Assembly: GCA_942490885.1 (NCBI GenBank)
Contig: CALNYT010000002.1
Location: 4,340,001-4,404,000, forward strand
Direction of reading: 5' to 3'
DNA: 64,000 bases
Source of the DNA: Oceanirhabdus sp942490885
GTDB taxonomy: Bacteria; Bacillota; Clostridia; Clostridiales; Clostridiaceae
Part shown: positions 36,837 through 45,840 of the stretch, piece after piece
How positions within the stretch are numbered: position 1 is the stretch's first letter
How the letters are laid out: each line of letters begins with the position of its first letter
Program-made: the position numbers and the translations under genes
The notes under the pieces: generated by a model
What the model saw: only the letters and a program-made list of their open reading frames with translations
Database searches by the model: none
Told to the model about the DNA's origin: nothing

Positions 36837-38714
36837 TTATTCTTTCATGGGGATAAACCCATATTCGCCATCATCAAATATTTTGGTATATTCTATATAA
36901 TTAATTTTATCAATAATATCTTTTTTAGGTTCTTTGTTCTCAAATATGATTATTTGCAAATCGGAATCTATTTGGGATAAATTTTCAAAGAAGGCATCAT
37001 TAATTGATAAATTAATTTTTTCAATTTCCCCTTCAATAATTTCTTCGTTCTTTTTATCTTTAAAAGTCGTTAAAGGAGAGTCTAATATTACAAATCCGGG
37101 ATGAGTTAAGTCATTTTTATATGTATATTTCATTAATGCTATAATAAAAGCAGAATTTAATACTGCCCTATAACCTTTTCCAAATGAGTTTTTATATTTC
37201 CCTGAAATTATAAGATCATTATTTTTTCTATCAAATGCAACATATGGAGCATCATCATAATTCCACTTTTCTAATAATTGCTTTACTTCCTCACAAAAAT
37301 CTTCATATTGTCTATCAGATATTTGACTATCATACTTCTCTTTTTTAGGTTTTTTAGATAATAACTCTAGTAATTGTGTTTGCTTTTTTTTAAGTCTTTC
37401 AATTCTATTAAGTTCTTCTTTGGTCTTCTGTATATGTTCCTTATATTTTATTACTTCAAATAATTTTTCTTCTTCTTCATCAATTTTAGGGGTAAGTTCA
37501 TTTAAAATAGATTCATCAATTGACTTTATTTCTTTGTTATTTTCTTGATTCATTAGATTGTTTTTATTTAAGTCACATACCAATAATTCAATTGTTTTAT
37601 TCAAATCTTTTGTTTGTCTTGTTATTTTTTCGCTCTCATATAAACATGCTGCTTCAATGTCATTTTGATTATTTTCAAAATTATCTTTATAAAATTGAAT
37701 ATTTTGATCTATTATTATGTTATTACATAATGGACATTGAGAATTTGTTAATTGAGATGTATAAAAATTTGCTTCTACAACAAATTCTAGCCTTTTTAAA
37801 TCTGATAAATAATTATCTTTTAATTGTGAAAATTTATATATCCTTTCATTAAATAAATTTATTTTATCTTTAATCACTGTATTGATTTCCCAAATCTTTT
37901 TCTTAAGATTCATTTTTTCTTCTATTAGCTCTTTATTAAATTCAATGCCTTGTGATAATTCTTTGATTCTTCTATCAATAACTTCCTCATTCAAATATTT
38001 TTGAGGAACATGATTTTTATTATCTTCAATATTATCTTTGTATTCTTGAATTAATGTCCTGATTAATTCCACTTGTCCCTCAATCTTTGATTTATAAAGT
38101 AATTTATCATCAACTAATTGACAATCGCTATCATCTTTACCTGTAATTATTGCTTTAAAAGAATTAAATTCTGAAGTCTTGGAGATAACTTGTCCAGAAT
38201 GTATGGGTGAATGTTCTGAAATTATTCTTGTTTCATCTAACATTGTTAATTGAACTATATTCCTAAAGGTAAAACTTTTTGTATTACCTTTATCATTTGT
38301 CCTTACCCTCCATCCTTCTATATCAATATAGTCAAGAAGTTCTGTAGATATACTATCTTTATCTTTTGTATGTTTCGCCATTAATTCACTAGAATTTATC
38401 TTGTTACATATTTTATTCATTTCGCATTCGTACAAATATACTTTATTTTTTCCTATTTCTCTTTCAAAAGTAGCAATTTTCCCATCACTTGTACCAATTT
38501 CTAAATAAATTGTTTTATATCCTATACTTTCATCAATAGCTTTAGGTATTTTTTGCCCACCAAACATATAATTAATACATTGATATACATATGTCTTTCC
38601 TGTATTTGAAGGTCCAGTTATAATGTTTAAACCCTTACAAAATTCTATTACCGCATCTTTTTTACCTTCACCCTTTAAGCATAATTTTCTAATGCAAAAT
38701 CTTAATTCACTCAC
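36837..38714 (-). CDS. SMC/Rad50-like ABC ATPase with zinc hook (ABC-3C)
   Basis: About 625 residues. I take the GTG at 38714, eight bases after GGAAGG; the GTG at 38723 lies inside that site, and the chosen start aligns with the paralogue. Walker A GPSNTGKT at 34-41, coiled coil with a Rad50-type hook NSQCPLCNN at its tip, then FGKGYRAVLNSAFI and GFVILDSPLTTF near the C-terminus. Overlaps the MC2 gene by eight bases. It and the hook-less paralogue make an asymmetric ATPase pair, unusual since ABC-3C loci usually have one. Confidence 0.9.
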   Translation of the reverse strand: MSELRFCIRKLCLKGEGKKDAVIEFCKGLNIITGPSNTGKTYVYQCINYMFGGQKIPKAIDESIGYKTIYLEIGTSDGKIATFEREIGKNKVYLYECEMNKICNKINSSELMAKHTKDKDSISTELLDYIDIEGWRVRTNDKGNTKSFTFRNIVQLTMLDETRIISEHSPIHSGQVISKTSEFNSFKAIITGKDDSDCQLVDDKLLYKSKIEGQVELIRTLIQEYKDNIEDNKNHVPQKYLNEEVIDRRIKELSQGIEFNKELIEEKMNLKKKIWEINTVIKDKINLFNERIYKFSQLKDNYLSDLKRLEFVVEANFYTSQLTNSQCPLCNNIIIDQNIQFYKDNFENNQNDIEAACLYESEKITRQTKDLNKTIELLVCDLNKNNLMNQENNKEIKSIDESILNELTPKIDEEEEKLFEVIKYKEHIQKTKEELNRIERLKKKQTQLLELLSKKPKKEKYDSQISDRQYEDFCEEVKQLLEKWNYDDAPYVAFDRKNNDLIISGKYKNSFGKGYRAVLNSAFIIALMKYTYKNDLTHPGFVILDSPLTTFKDKKNEEIIEGEIEKINLSINDAFFENLSQIDSDLQIIIFENKEPKKDIIDKINYIEYTKIFDDGEYGFIPMKE

Positions 38715-39216
38715 TTCTTTCACCTTCCAAATAATTATGATCAGTAAATACTTCGCACCATTTATCTAAGTTATTCATCATATATTCGTTCAATTCATTA
38801 TCTGTATATTCTCCAAACTTTTCAATTACTAACTTAGCTGTATTAATAATTTCTTTCATATATTCTGATTTAAAGTAATCTAAAAATTTACAAGATATTT
38901 TTGTGCAATGATATGTTATTCCTTTTTGGCTAAATTTAACTGAAACTAATTGTTTTTTACACATTAATAATAATCCACTAGCCAAAGCTTCTCTTTTAAC
39001 CAATATTTCATTTACCCTATGAGGGGTATTAGAATGTATGCTTTTATACCTTTTATCAATATCACCAAAATGAACTAAAAGATAATCATAATATATTAAT
39101 CTTTGTAGATCACAATCCATCCCATTCATTTCAACTAATAATGCTACACACCTTAATCCAATTTCTAATGGCGTATTAAATAAATACGTTTCTGGATTTA
39201 ATTCTATATTACTCAT
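38707..39216 (-). CDS. ABC-3C middle component (MC2 family)
   Basis: 169 residues with the MC2 pattern: LFNTPLEIGLRCVALLVEMN, then DLQRLIYYDYLLVHFGDID, HRVNEILVKREALASGLLLM and QKGITYHCTKISCKFLDYF. MC proteins link the ATPase to the C-terminal-domain effector in ABC three-component conflict systems. Mostly helical with a winged-helix-like core. It overlaps both neighbours by eight bases, so all three are translated together. Start ATG 39216 after GGGTGGGTG. Confidence 0.9.
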   Translation of the reverse strand: MSNIELNPETYLFNTPLEIGLRCVALLVEMNGMDCDLQRLIYYDYLLVHFGDIDKRYKSIHSNTPHRVNEILVKREALASGLLLMCKKQLVSVKFSQKGITYHCTKISCKFLDYFKSEYMKEIINTAKLVIEKFGEYTDNELNEYMMNNLDKWCEVFTDHNYLEGERSE

Positions 39217-40306
39217 TTTTCACCCACCCTAACTTATCATGATTAGCTAATTGATGACATATTCCTGCTCGTACTTGAAAACTTAAGTAATCTTGAAATA
39301 GTTTAAAATTCAATGTCAAATTCAGTGCCTTTTCAACTGTTTCTCTTACACACTTATAACCATCCTCATAGTCCTTTGACGCAGTTTCTTTTACTCCTAA
39401 TAATACTTCATATTGCAATTTTTCAAATGGCTCATTTTTAGTTAACTCATCTCTTGCAAATCTTCTTAATGTTTCCGCATTATAAAAATTCACTCGTTGT
39501 TCAAAAAAATGATTATATAATTCATTATATTTTTCTAACATGCTAATATTAGTTACATTTTTTTTATAACGTGGATATGTATAAGTTGAATATGCACAAA
39601 ATAATTTTTGAATGTATTTTGAATTTTCTTCCTCATTAGTAACTTTATCTGGAATATCCTCTATATGTAACTCTGTCTTTTTTAATCCTCCTCCAAATCT
39701 AAATTTAAACCATTTAGTTTTATAATATTCATCTTTAATTTCATAAGGTGATTTATATTCAAAAAAATTAAAATCAATATTTTGTATGTACATTTCTAAT
39801 TTTTCATTTAAATCACAAAACCCCTCTTCACGAAATTCATTCCAATTATCAATTAAATTTTTTCTAAGATAATCTTCATCTTCAATTTCTGCTTTAAATT
39901 CATTTGATAAACATGTAGATGGAATAAAATAAAATTTTTTAGGTAATTCAATTCTTTTAATAAACGAATAGTTTATCAATCTACATAACGTAATCCAAAA
40001 ATCATTTTCCAATTTATTTAATTTTAGTTTTGTACAATGATAATACTCCCAGTCATTACTTTTAAATGAAATCTGATTTAAGAATGCTACTAACTCAATA
40101 TTATTATTATTATTATTGTTCCACTGTTTTATTTGAGCATATTGATTAGTTAAGTACCCCTCAACCCACTCAAAGATTATATTTTTAAATTGTTTAGTTT
40201 CAAATGCTTCTAATATTACTCTGATATCATCACACTCCTGAAAGATTTTACTATTATCTTCAGGGGGTTCAGGTGTCTTTGGATCAAATAGTTCATTTAA
40301 ATTCAT
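39209..40306 (-). CDS. ABC-3C C-terminal-domain (effector) protein
   Basis: 365 residues from the ATG at 40306, preceded by AGAGGTGAT; a further in-frame ATG at 40366 lies nearer the promoter but has no site. The C-terminal 60 residues, ending RAGICHQLANHDKLGWVKNE, match the domain that defines ABC-3C effectors (ABC-3C CTD). The N-terminal 300 residues, which carry the effector activity in these systems, are unrecognised, with no nuclease motif I can name. Contains a run of Asn. First gene of the six-gene operon, directly behind the promoter at 40436-40465. Confidence 0.8.
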   Translation of the reverse strand: MNLNELFDPKTPEPPEDNSKIFQECDDIRVILEAFETKQFKNIIFEWVEGYLTNQYAQIKQWNNNNNNNIELVAFLNQISFKSNDWEYYHCTKLKLNKLENDFWITLCRLINYSFIKRIELPKKFYFIPSTCLSNEFKAEIEDEDYLRKNLIDNWNEFREEGFCDLNEKLEMYIQNIDFNFFEYKSPYEIKDEYYKTKWFKFRFGGGLKKTELHIEDIPDKVTNEEENSKYIQKLFCAYSTYTYPRYKKNVTNISMLEKYNELYNHFFEQRVNFYNAETLRRFARDELTKNEPFEKLQYEVLLGVKETASKDYEDGYKCVRETVEKALNLTLNFKLFQDYLSFQVRAGICHQLANHDKLGWVKNE

Positions 40307-40435
40307 GTTATCACCTCTTTTATTTATTAAATTTAATTTAGTTACTAAATTTATAATATTCATCACAACTATTTATGTATAATCTATTTTAAATAAACTT
40401 CCATCATAATATAAAAATTTATCACATCATAAGTT

Positions 40436-40465
40436 ATTATACCAAATTTAAAATCTAATTGTTAA
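40436..40465 (-). promoter_or_regulatory. Cassette promoter of the ABC-3C/channel/cyclase operon
   Basis: On the minus strand TTAACA, 18 bp, TATAAT, with TGG before the -10 (extended -10). Same design as at 42860, 44980 and 62580. Confidence 0.8.
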
Positions 40466-40482
40466 GTATTGTATAAAACAAC

Positions 40483-40510
40483 AAAAGCTACCTGAAGCTA
40501 GATAACTTTT
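40483..40510 (-). terminator. Header terminator downstream of the RT cassette
   Basis: 11-bp stem (40483-40493, 40500-40510) that pairs fully only as minus-strand RNA, using G-U pairs. Same hairpin as in the other cassette headers. No att arm is attached in this copy. Confidence 0.75.
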
Positions 40511-40739
40511 ATTTAATGAAAGTACTTTGAATTTGATTAATTTATATTTTAAGATTTAATATATCATTAACCTACTTAGTTTTTAAATATTTATCAAAAA
40601 AGCAAATCACTCTCTTTGTTTACTTTTTGTTAATCTCCCGCGGGATAATAGTGAGAATCCTTATGAACGAACTTGCATTGAACATATTATTTTTCCTCGC
40701 GCAAATAAGTGATACTTGGACACTGTAATATTAAATATG

Positions 40740-42317
40740 TTAAAATTCACTTTTTGCCCATTTAAAAATGCATTCTTCAAGTTTATCACAGCTACCTTTT
40801 ATTGAGTTATACCAATGTTTTGATTCATCCCCCGGCAAACATGTTACAGCTGCAATAAACGCCCTTCTTTCCCAGTCTGATAATCTTGAGATGCTACGTT
40901 TTTGGGCTTTGAACCAATAGTGAGCTTTTGCCTTTCCTAAAGCAAGTATCAATTGTGTCCTTGAATATTCATCTTGATACTGATTATAAAGTTGAACATA
41001 TTTGCTTTTATTATTCCACTCCTTATCACTGGCAAATAAATTAAAAACCCAGTCAAGATGATACTCTAGGTGACCTACTATTGAACTATCCAAAAGTTCA
41101 ATTATCTGTGCACCGTATTTACTTTTTTCTTCTGGTGTTAATACGTCCAAATCATTTATGTAGATAAAAATACTTTTAAATACTGTATAAAGCTTATCTA
41201 TATTATCTATACATATTTCAAGAGCATCAGGGTTGTTCAACTTTCCTAATCTATGAAGAACAAACGAAACTAAACTTGAATCAATTTCTTCATTAGATAC
41301 TTGCTCCTTTAAAATATCAATAAGATTCAATTCATCTATTTCCTTTTGTACTTCAGCTGGTACTTCTTTATGAACAATAGCAGAATAACTATCAACACCT
41401 AGTTCTTTAAGTATTTCTTCAAATTTTTCAGATAAGTTATTCAATGTACGTTTGTCTTCTGATGTTAAATATTTCTCTCTGAACTCACTTTCAGTCAATA
41501 TCTTAGTCTTGTGTTGCTGCAAAGTTAATCCATGGTTTTCAAATAAAATTTTGGCTAATAAGGAAAGATGCTCATAAGCTTCTTTCTCTGATGTACAAAA
41601 CAGACGAAAATCATCAACATATCTACAATGAGTGACTCCTTCACTTATCAGTGCTCTATCTACATCATCTATTGCTAATTCAGCTAAAAGTCTAGTGGCT
41701 GAAGGTCCAACTGGAATTCCATAGGAAACACTATAATTCCAACCACTCAACATTTTTACAATTTTCTTAACATGATTATTTTTATTGGTACATTCCTTAA
41801 GTGCATTTTCTAAAGGATGTGAATATAACCTAGGAAAAAAATCTGCAATATCAGCAACAACGACATAAACATCATCTGAACATGAAAGGCTTGTTGCAAA
41901 AAGCAAATCATCACTTCTGTTTTGGAACTCTAACCATCCCACATCCGGGTCATACATAGCCCCATCTCTATCTGATAGAAATCTATTCGAAAATGCAACC
42001 TTTTCTTCTTTTGGAATTCTATACGTTTCAATATCATTTCCAATTTCATAAACTAAGCTTGTAAATATAATACAATCTAAAGGGTCAAATTGAGTGGCTA
42101 TCCTGAATCCATATTTATGCTTTGGTGTGAGAGTCTTTCTAAAAGTACGCATATTCCATTCCAAAATATTTATATTACTAAGATAATCTTTTAAATCACT
42201 ATCCCATGCATGTCGAATTGCTCTATATTCAAATGGAACTGGAAATATATCTGTATCTCCAAATCTTTCAATATGTTTTAAAGTCCAGTCCAAGGACCCA
42301 CTTTTAAGTTTTAACAT
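40740..42317 (-). CDS. Defence-type reverse transcriptase (unknown-group/DRT)
   Basis: About 525 residues from the ATG at 42317, six bases after GAGGTG. Polymerase motifs are intact: RFLSDRDGAMYDPDV, motif A VVVADIADFFPRLY, SYGIPVGPSATRLLAELAI, and the catalytic CRYVDDFRLFC, then LTLQQHKTKIL. The C-terminal 230 residues are helical and not a group II intron maturase domain, and no intron surrounds it, so it belongs with the stand-alone antiviral reverse transcriptases. I cannot fix the DRT class from memory. It lies alone in its cassette behind a leader of about 500 nt that may encode its template RNA. Confidence 0.88.
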   Translation of the reverse strand: MLKLKSGSLDWTLKHIERFGDTDIFPVPFEYRAIRHAWDSDLKDYLSNINILEWNMRTFRKTLTPKHKYGFRIATQFDPLDCIIFTSLVYEIGNDIETYRIPKEEKVAFSNRFLSDRDGAMYDPDVGWLEFQNRSDDLLFATSLSCSDDVYVVVADIADFFPRLYSHPLENALKECTNKNNHVKKIVKMLSGWNYSVSYGIPVGPSATRLLAELAIDDVDRALISEGVTHCRYVDDFRLFCTSEKEAYEHLSLLAKILFENHGLTLQQHKTKILTESEFREKYLTSEDKRTLNNLSEKFEEILKELGVDSYSAIVHKEVPAEVQKEIDELNLIDILKEQVSNEEIDSSLVSFVLHRLGKLNNPDALEICIDNIDKLYTVFKSIFIYINDLDVLTPEEKSKYGAQIIELLDSSIVGHLEYHLDWVFNLFASDKEWNNKSKYVQLYNQYQDEYSRTQLILALGKAKAHYWFKAQKRSISRLSDWERRAFIAAVTCLPGDESKHWYNSIKGSCDKLEECIFKWAKSEF

Positions 42318-42859
42318 AACATTCACCTCGATTTTTAATATACTATAACGCTTTGTCAGATTACAAAGTTTGCTTTACCTGAAAGTTACGCCTATTTGAC
42401 TAATCAAATTTCACAACTACATGTTATATGATTTAATGTATCTGAACTTAGTTACAGAGCTACTATAACCCGGAGCTCTGTAATCATTTAGTACTTTTTT
42501 TACATCGTTGAACAAATACACTCCTCCTGAACAAATCCGTTCATATCTCCAACAATCAATAAAGGCATTCTTTTTATACAATGTTAAAATTCACACACCA
42601 TACCATGCTCTTAAAAGCTCTCATCTGTCATAATATCTACCGGATATCCAATTAGAAAACTCAAATTTAGTGCTTCTGCCAAATTAATAATTTCTATCGC
42701 TTTGTTATAACTTACGTTTTGAACATGAATAGATTTATTACATATTCAAATATCTGATTCAAAGCTTATACTTGCATACTATAAAATGACCTATTCCTAT
42801 TGGCTGTTAACTAATAATATATTTTAATTATATTTTTCTTTTAAATCCACTACCAATAT
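42318..42859 (-). other. Long leader of the reverse transcriptase, candidate ncRNA
   Basis: Transcription from the cassette promoter at 42860 would give about 500 nt before the RT start codon. It holds a 9-bp stem TTACAGAGC/GCTCTGTAA (42452-42483) with a 14-base loop and a short CTTTGT/ACAAAG stem near 42350. A frame of about 44 codons without a start (42610-42741) reads KAIEIINLAEALNLSFLIGY and may be a gene relic. Several defence RTs use a co-encoded upstream ncRNA as template; this leader is a candidate. Confidence 0.45.
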
Positions 42860-42889
42860 ATTATACCAAATAATGTAACATTTTGTAAC
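42860..42889 (-). promoter_or_regulatory. Cassette promoter of the RT unit
   Basis: GTTACA, 18 bp, TATAAT on the minus strand with TGG before the -10. Confidence 0.8.
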
Positions 42890-43011
42890 TATTTGCGTAA
42901 AAAATAAAAGTTACCTATAACAGATAACTTTCATTCCATTAATATATACTTTTATGTACTTTCTCACACAACCACCATTCACCTCATGGCCTATATCGTC
43001 TACAACGGGGT
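42860..43011 (-). repeat. Cassette header copy 1 (att half-site, terminator, promoter)
   Basis: In transcription order: att arm at 42986-43006 preceded by CCCC, a spacer with GAGGTGAATGGTGGTTGTG, hairpin terminator (42906-42931), and the promoter. Closely similar to 44980-45130 and to the island's true right end at 51290-51396. Past the arm it has only weak similarity to the manC target (AATAACAATAC against AATAAGGAGAC). Confidence 0.85.
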
Positions 43012-43440
43012 ATTGTTATTTTATGTTTACTGATAGCAAAACAAAATGCAAACCACACTCTATGTTTACATTTTATTGATATCTCCGGAGAACTTAGTGA
43101 GAGAATTCAGGAAGGAACTTACTATTTTCACTGTATGATTTAGATAATAAACGAGCATCTACAAATTTAATTATAGATGCTCTTTATTGTACTTAAATAT
43201 TACATTTCATAAAACACGATGTACCTCTATGACTGCAAATCACTTTATTAATTCCGTTTAAACTCAATTTCTAAATTATCATATATACCCTTCTTACAGT
43301 CTGATACTATGTTTGAAATTTAAAATCTAACTAGTAATCTATCATGAGATAATTTTGAACCAAAGTAATTGATTATTAATTTCCAATTAGTTTTTTTGCT
43401 TTTTATTATTTAATTTACTTTTCTAAAAACGCTATTATAT
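43012..43440. other. Spacer with a gene relic and hairpin
   Basis: On the plus strand a frame ends GELSERIQEGTYYFHCMI and stop near 43143, apparently the tail of a lost gene of unknown type, followed by a 9-bp hairpin at 43153-43182 (GAGCATCTA/TAGATGCTC) with a T-rich tail. Nothing else recognisable. Confidence 0.4.
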
Positions 43441-43710
43441 TCATAATAAAAATATACTTAGCATCTCTTTAAGGTTTTTATTTTTATTTTCCGTGTATAT
43501 TTTTTCTTGTACTATTTGTGCATATATTTCAAATAAAACATGATTTACAATTTCATTTTTTGAAACACCGTAGTTATCATTCAAATTTATATCAAATTCA
43601 TTAATATTTTCAGAAATAAAACTCAATTTAAATTCATTATTATACATTTGCTTTTTTATCGCTTCATATGAATTTTCAACTATATTCTTTATTTTAATAT
43701 ACTCTTGCAC
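43441..43710 (-). CDS. Small hypothetical protein in the TIR-like cassette
   Basis: 89 residues, unrecognised; mostly helical, rich in Asn, Lys and Glu (KIKNIVENSYEAIKKQMYNN). It lies downstream of the SWQSD-family gene but separated from it by a strong terminator, and a GGTATAAT sequence just upstream may be its own promoter. It could be an immunity partner of its neighbour or independent. Confidence 0.6.
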   Translation of the reverse strand: MQEYIKIKNIVENSYEAIKKQMYNNEFKLSFISENINEFDINLNDNYGVSKNEIVNHVLFEIYAQIVQEKIYTENKNKNLKEMLSIFLL

Positions 43711-43764
43711 ACTATCACCCCTTGAATCAATAGTATTATTTTAATTATACCAGAACACAAAAAT

Positions 43765-43799
43765 AGCTATGAGATTTTTTATAAAATAATCTCATAGCT
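43765..43799. terminator. Bidirectional terminator
   Basis: Perfect 12-bp arms AGCTATGAGATT/AATCTCATAGCT (43765-43776, 43788-43799) between the two genes of the TIR-like cassette. Confidence 0.85.
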
Positions 43800-43954
43800 T
43801 TTATATATTCTAGTATTACTATATTTTATAATTCTTAACTAACTTTCAATAATACTAGTCTAAGCTAGAACACTCTAAAACTAGCAGCATTCAGTTGTAT
43901 ACCTATTTACCTTTCTAAAGGTTTAGTATCCTTTTATAACTCTCATGTTGAAAT

Positions 43955-44926
43955 TTATTTCTCCATAAAATCTTTATACTCTCTTAATGCATTTTTTGTT
44001 ATCTCATTGATATTTAATATTGGATAACTAGCTTTACAATATCCAATAAATTCCACCAACTTTGTTTTTAAGATATAGTGGGCTTTCAAAATCTCCATTT
44101 CAATGTTATCATCATTTGGTCTTATTCTACATATATTACCTGACGTATTTGCATATTTGCCAAAACTAAGACATTTGTCAAATGCACTGTAAAATTCCTC
44201 CACCTTTTTTTTGAGCTCCTGGTCATAAACATAATACATAGAAGAATTTATTAATGCTTTTATTCCTTCATAATAATAAAAGATATCAGTATAAAAACTT
44301 AAAGATTCTTCAACCTTTGAACAAAACCTATCTATCTCAGGAATGTAAATTCTGCTAAAAATATCAAATATCAATTTTTTATCATTTTCTAACATAAAAT
44401 CTTGTGGTGAATTCTCCTCAACATTTTTATGTTTTTTATTAAACATAATTGATTCTAATGCATCTTTAAGACTATTTGTTAATTCATTAAATGCCATTTT
44501 ACTTTTATGTGAATCACCATTAAAAGTATATGTTAATATTCTATGTCCCCTTATATCAAAAGGAATATCATTATCTATATCTCCATATTCCTTATTAAAT
44601 ACTAGAATAACATTCTCCCAACCAACACATGATACTCCAAACCCTAATTCATATGCCACGTTTGGATTAATGCATTTTTTACTATTATCTTTAGAGTTTA
44701 TTATTGAAATATCATATACCAAAATTTGACTTTCTTTAATCTTATTAAGAATAGTTTGTACAATATTTACAGCTCCAGATGTATCTTTTGTATCTCTATC
44801 CACCGGTATAACTACTCCTGGATTTTCTGATTCGATTTTTGAAACAGCTGCATTTAAAGCTTTTTGAATAAAGTTACAGTTTATTTTTTTATCTATATCA
44901 CTTTGCCAAGAATAAAATATCTTCAA
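43955..44926 (-). CDS. TIR-like / nucleotide-binding SWQSD-family protein
   Basis: About 323 residues from a TTG at 44926 preceded by AGGAAGGTG, giving the family start KIFYSWQSD. The N-terminal 165 residues have the Rossmann-like TIR-related pattern: FYSWQSD, FIQKALNAAV, VIPVDRDTKDTSGAVNI, ILVYDISIIN, NPNVAYELGFGVSCVG and ILVFNKEYGDI. The Glu in the AYELG motif is where TIR-like NADases have their catalytic Glu. The C-terminal 150 residues are helical and unrecognised. Probable role: NAD-consuming or nucleotide-binding effector in phage defence. Sole large gene behind header copy 2. Confidence 0.75.
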   Translation of the reverse strand: MKIFYSWQSDIDKKINCNFIQKALNAAVSKIESENPGVVIPVDRDTKDTSGAVNIVQTILNKIKESQILVYDISIINSKDNSKKCINPNVAYELGFGVSCVGWENVILVFNKEYGDIDNDIPFDIRGHRILTYTFNGDSHKSKMAFNELTNSLKDALESIMFNKKHKNVEENSPQDFMLENDKKLIFDIFSRIYIPEIDRFCSKVEESLSFYTDIFYYYEGIKALINSSMYYVYDQELKKKVEEFYSAFDKCLSFGKYANTSGNICRIRPNDDNIEMEILKAHYILKTKLVEFIGYCKASYPILNINEITKNALREYKDFMEK

Positions 44927-44979
44927 TATAATCACCTTCCTCAAGTTAAATTAGAATAATATCCATTGTGTCAAATAAT

Positions 44980-45009
44980 ATTATACCAAATCATGTAATA
45001 TTTTGTCAC
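44980..45009 (-). promoter_or_regulatory. Cassette promoter of the TIR-like unit
   Basis: GTGACA, 18 bp, TATAAT on the minus strand with TGG before the -10. Confidence 0.8.
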
Positions 45010-45130
45010 TATTTACACAATAAAATTAAAAGTTACCTCTTACCAGATAACTTTCATTCCATTAACATATATTTATGTACTTCACACACAACCACCATTC
45101 ACCTATGACCTATATCGTCTACAACGGGGT
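44980..45130 (-). repeat. Cassette header copy 2 (att half-site, terminator, promoter)
   Basis: Att arm at 45105-45125, then CCCC; terminator stem 45028-45054; promoter 44980-45009. Beyond the arm the sequence AATAAGGATAC matches the true manC target AATAAGGAGAC in 10 of 11 positions, and similarity continues weakly for about 20 more bases, so it looks like a former attR. Confidence 0.85.
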
Positions 45131-45214
45131 ATCCTTATTAGTCAGTCAATAAGTACTACTCCTTTACTCTTTTAATTCCCCAAAATATTATTTAGGTGCT
45201 TGTATATATATAAA

Positions 45215-45718
45215 TTACCTCTGTTTTATAACCTTATTAATAGCTTGTTCATAATCTTTATAGTAACTATCATACTTACTAATATTATCTTCAAAAGAAT
45301 TTACTACATCCCTTAAATCAAAATGAATATGCTTTTCTGCTAAATAATAAGCATCATCAAAACAGTATAACCCATAATATTCTTTTTCCAATGAAAATCC
45401 TGTATGTATAAGTAGCCTTTCTGTACATCTAATTGCATGTTTAATATCAATTTCTTTTTGTATATATTTTTTACTAATGAGTGATAATGCAACTTTAAGA
45501 ACATATTCATTATCAACAGTACCATGATATTCCCAAAGCTTATCTTCTATATCATCAATTTTGGCTTTAGACATCATAGCTACTTCAATTATCTCATATG
45601 GTGAATTATCTAACTCCTCAATAACTTTATCAAAAAACTCTATTGTTTCTTTAATAGTAAATATCCCACAGCCAATCCCAAACTTATAAACTGCACTAAG
45701 TAATTGTAATGAATTCAT
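45215..45718 (-). CDS. Hypothetical protein, probable immunity-type
   Basis: 167 residues from the ATG at 45718, nine bases after GAGG; a GTG at 45733 would lie within that site. All-helical, with YKFGIGCGIFTIKETIEFFD followed by a degenerate repeat-like helix pair. I do not recognise it firmly. It is the last gene of a run of small, unrelated, same-strand genes of the kind found in immunity arrays of polymorphic toxins. Confidence 0.65.
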   Translation of the reverse strand: MNSLQLLSAVYKFGIGCGIFTIKETIEFFDKVIEELDNSPYEIIEVAMMSKAKIDDIEDKLWEYHGTVDNEYVLKVALSLISKKYIQKEIDIKHAIRCTERLLIHTGFSLEKEYYGLYCFDDAYYLAEKHIHFDLRDVVNSFEDNISKYDSYYKDYEQAINKVIKQR

Positions 45719-45840
45719 TCTTAATATCCTCACTTATTAAAATTATATATATTAAATCTTTAGAATTGTTTATTTTAGTTATCTTTTTTATTTCGTTAAA
45801 TAAAAAAAATTTAATTCTAAAACAAAGATTTTTTTCTGTA

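Noticed and set aside
40630..40675. CCCGCGGG palindrome with ATAAGGAT, considered as a decayed att site for the ABC-3C cassette
   Set aside because: Only about nine bases resemble the att flank and the arm is absent; chance cannot be excluded.
41000..43000. Group II intron around the reverse transcriptase
   Set aside because: No maturase or endonuclease domain and no intron domain V/VI sequence visible; context is a defence cassette.
45340..45525. 61-codon minus-strand ORF
   Set aside because: Out-of-frame overlap inside the supported gene at 45215-45718, no own site.
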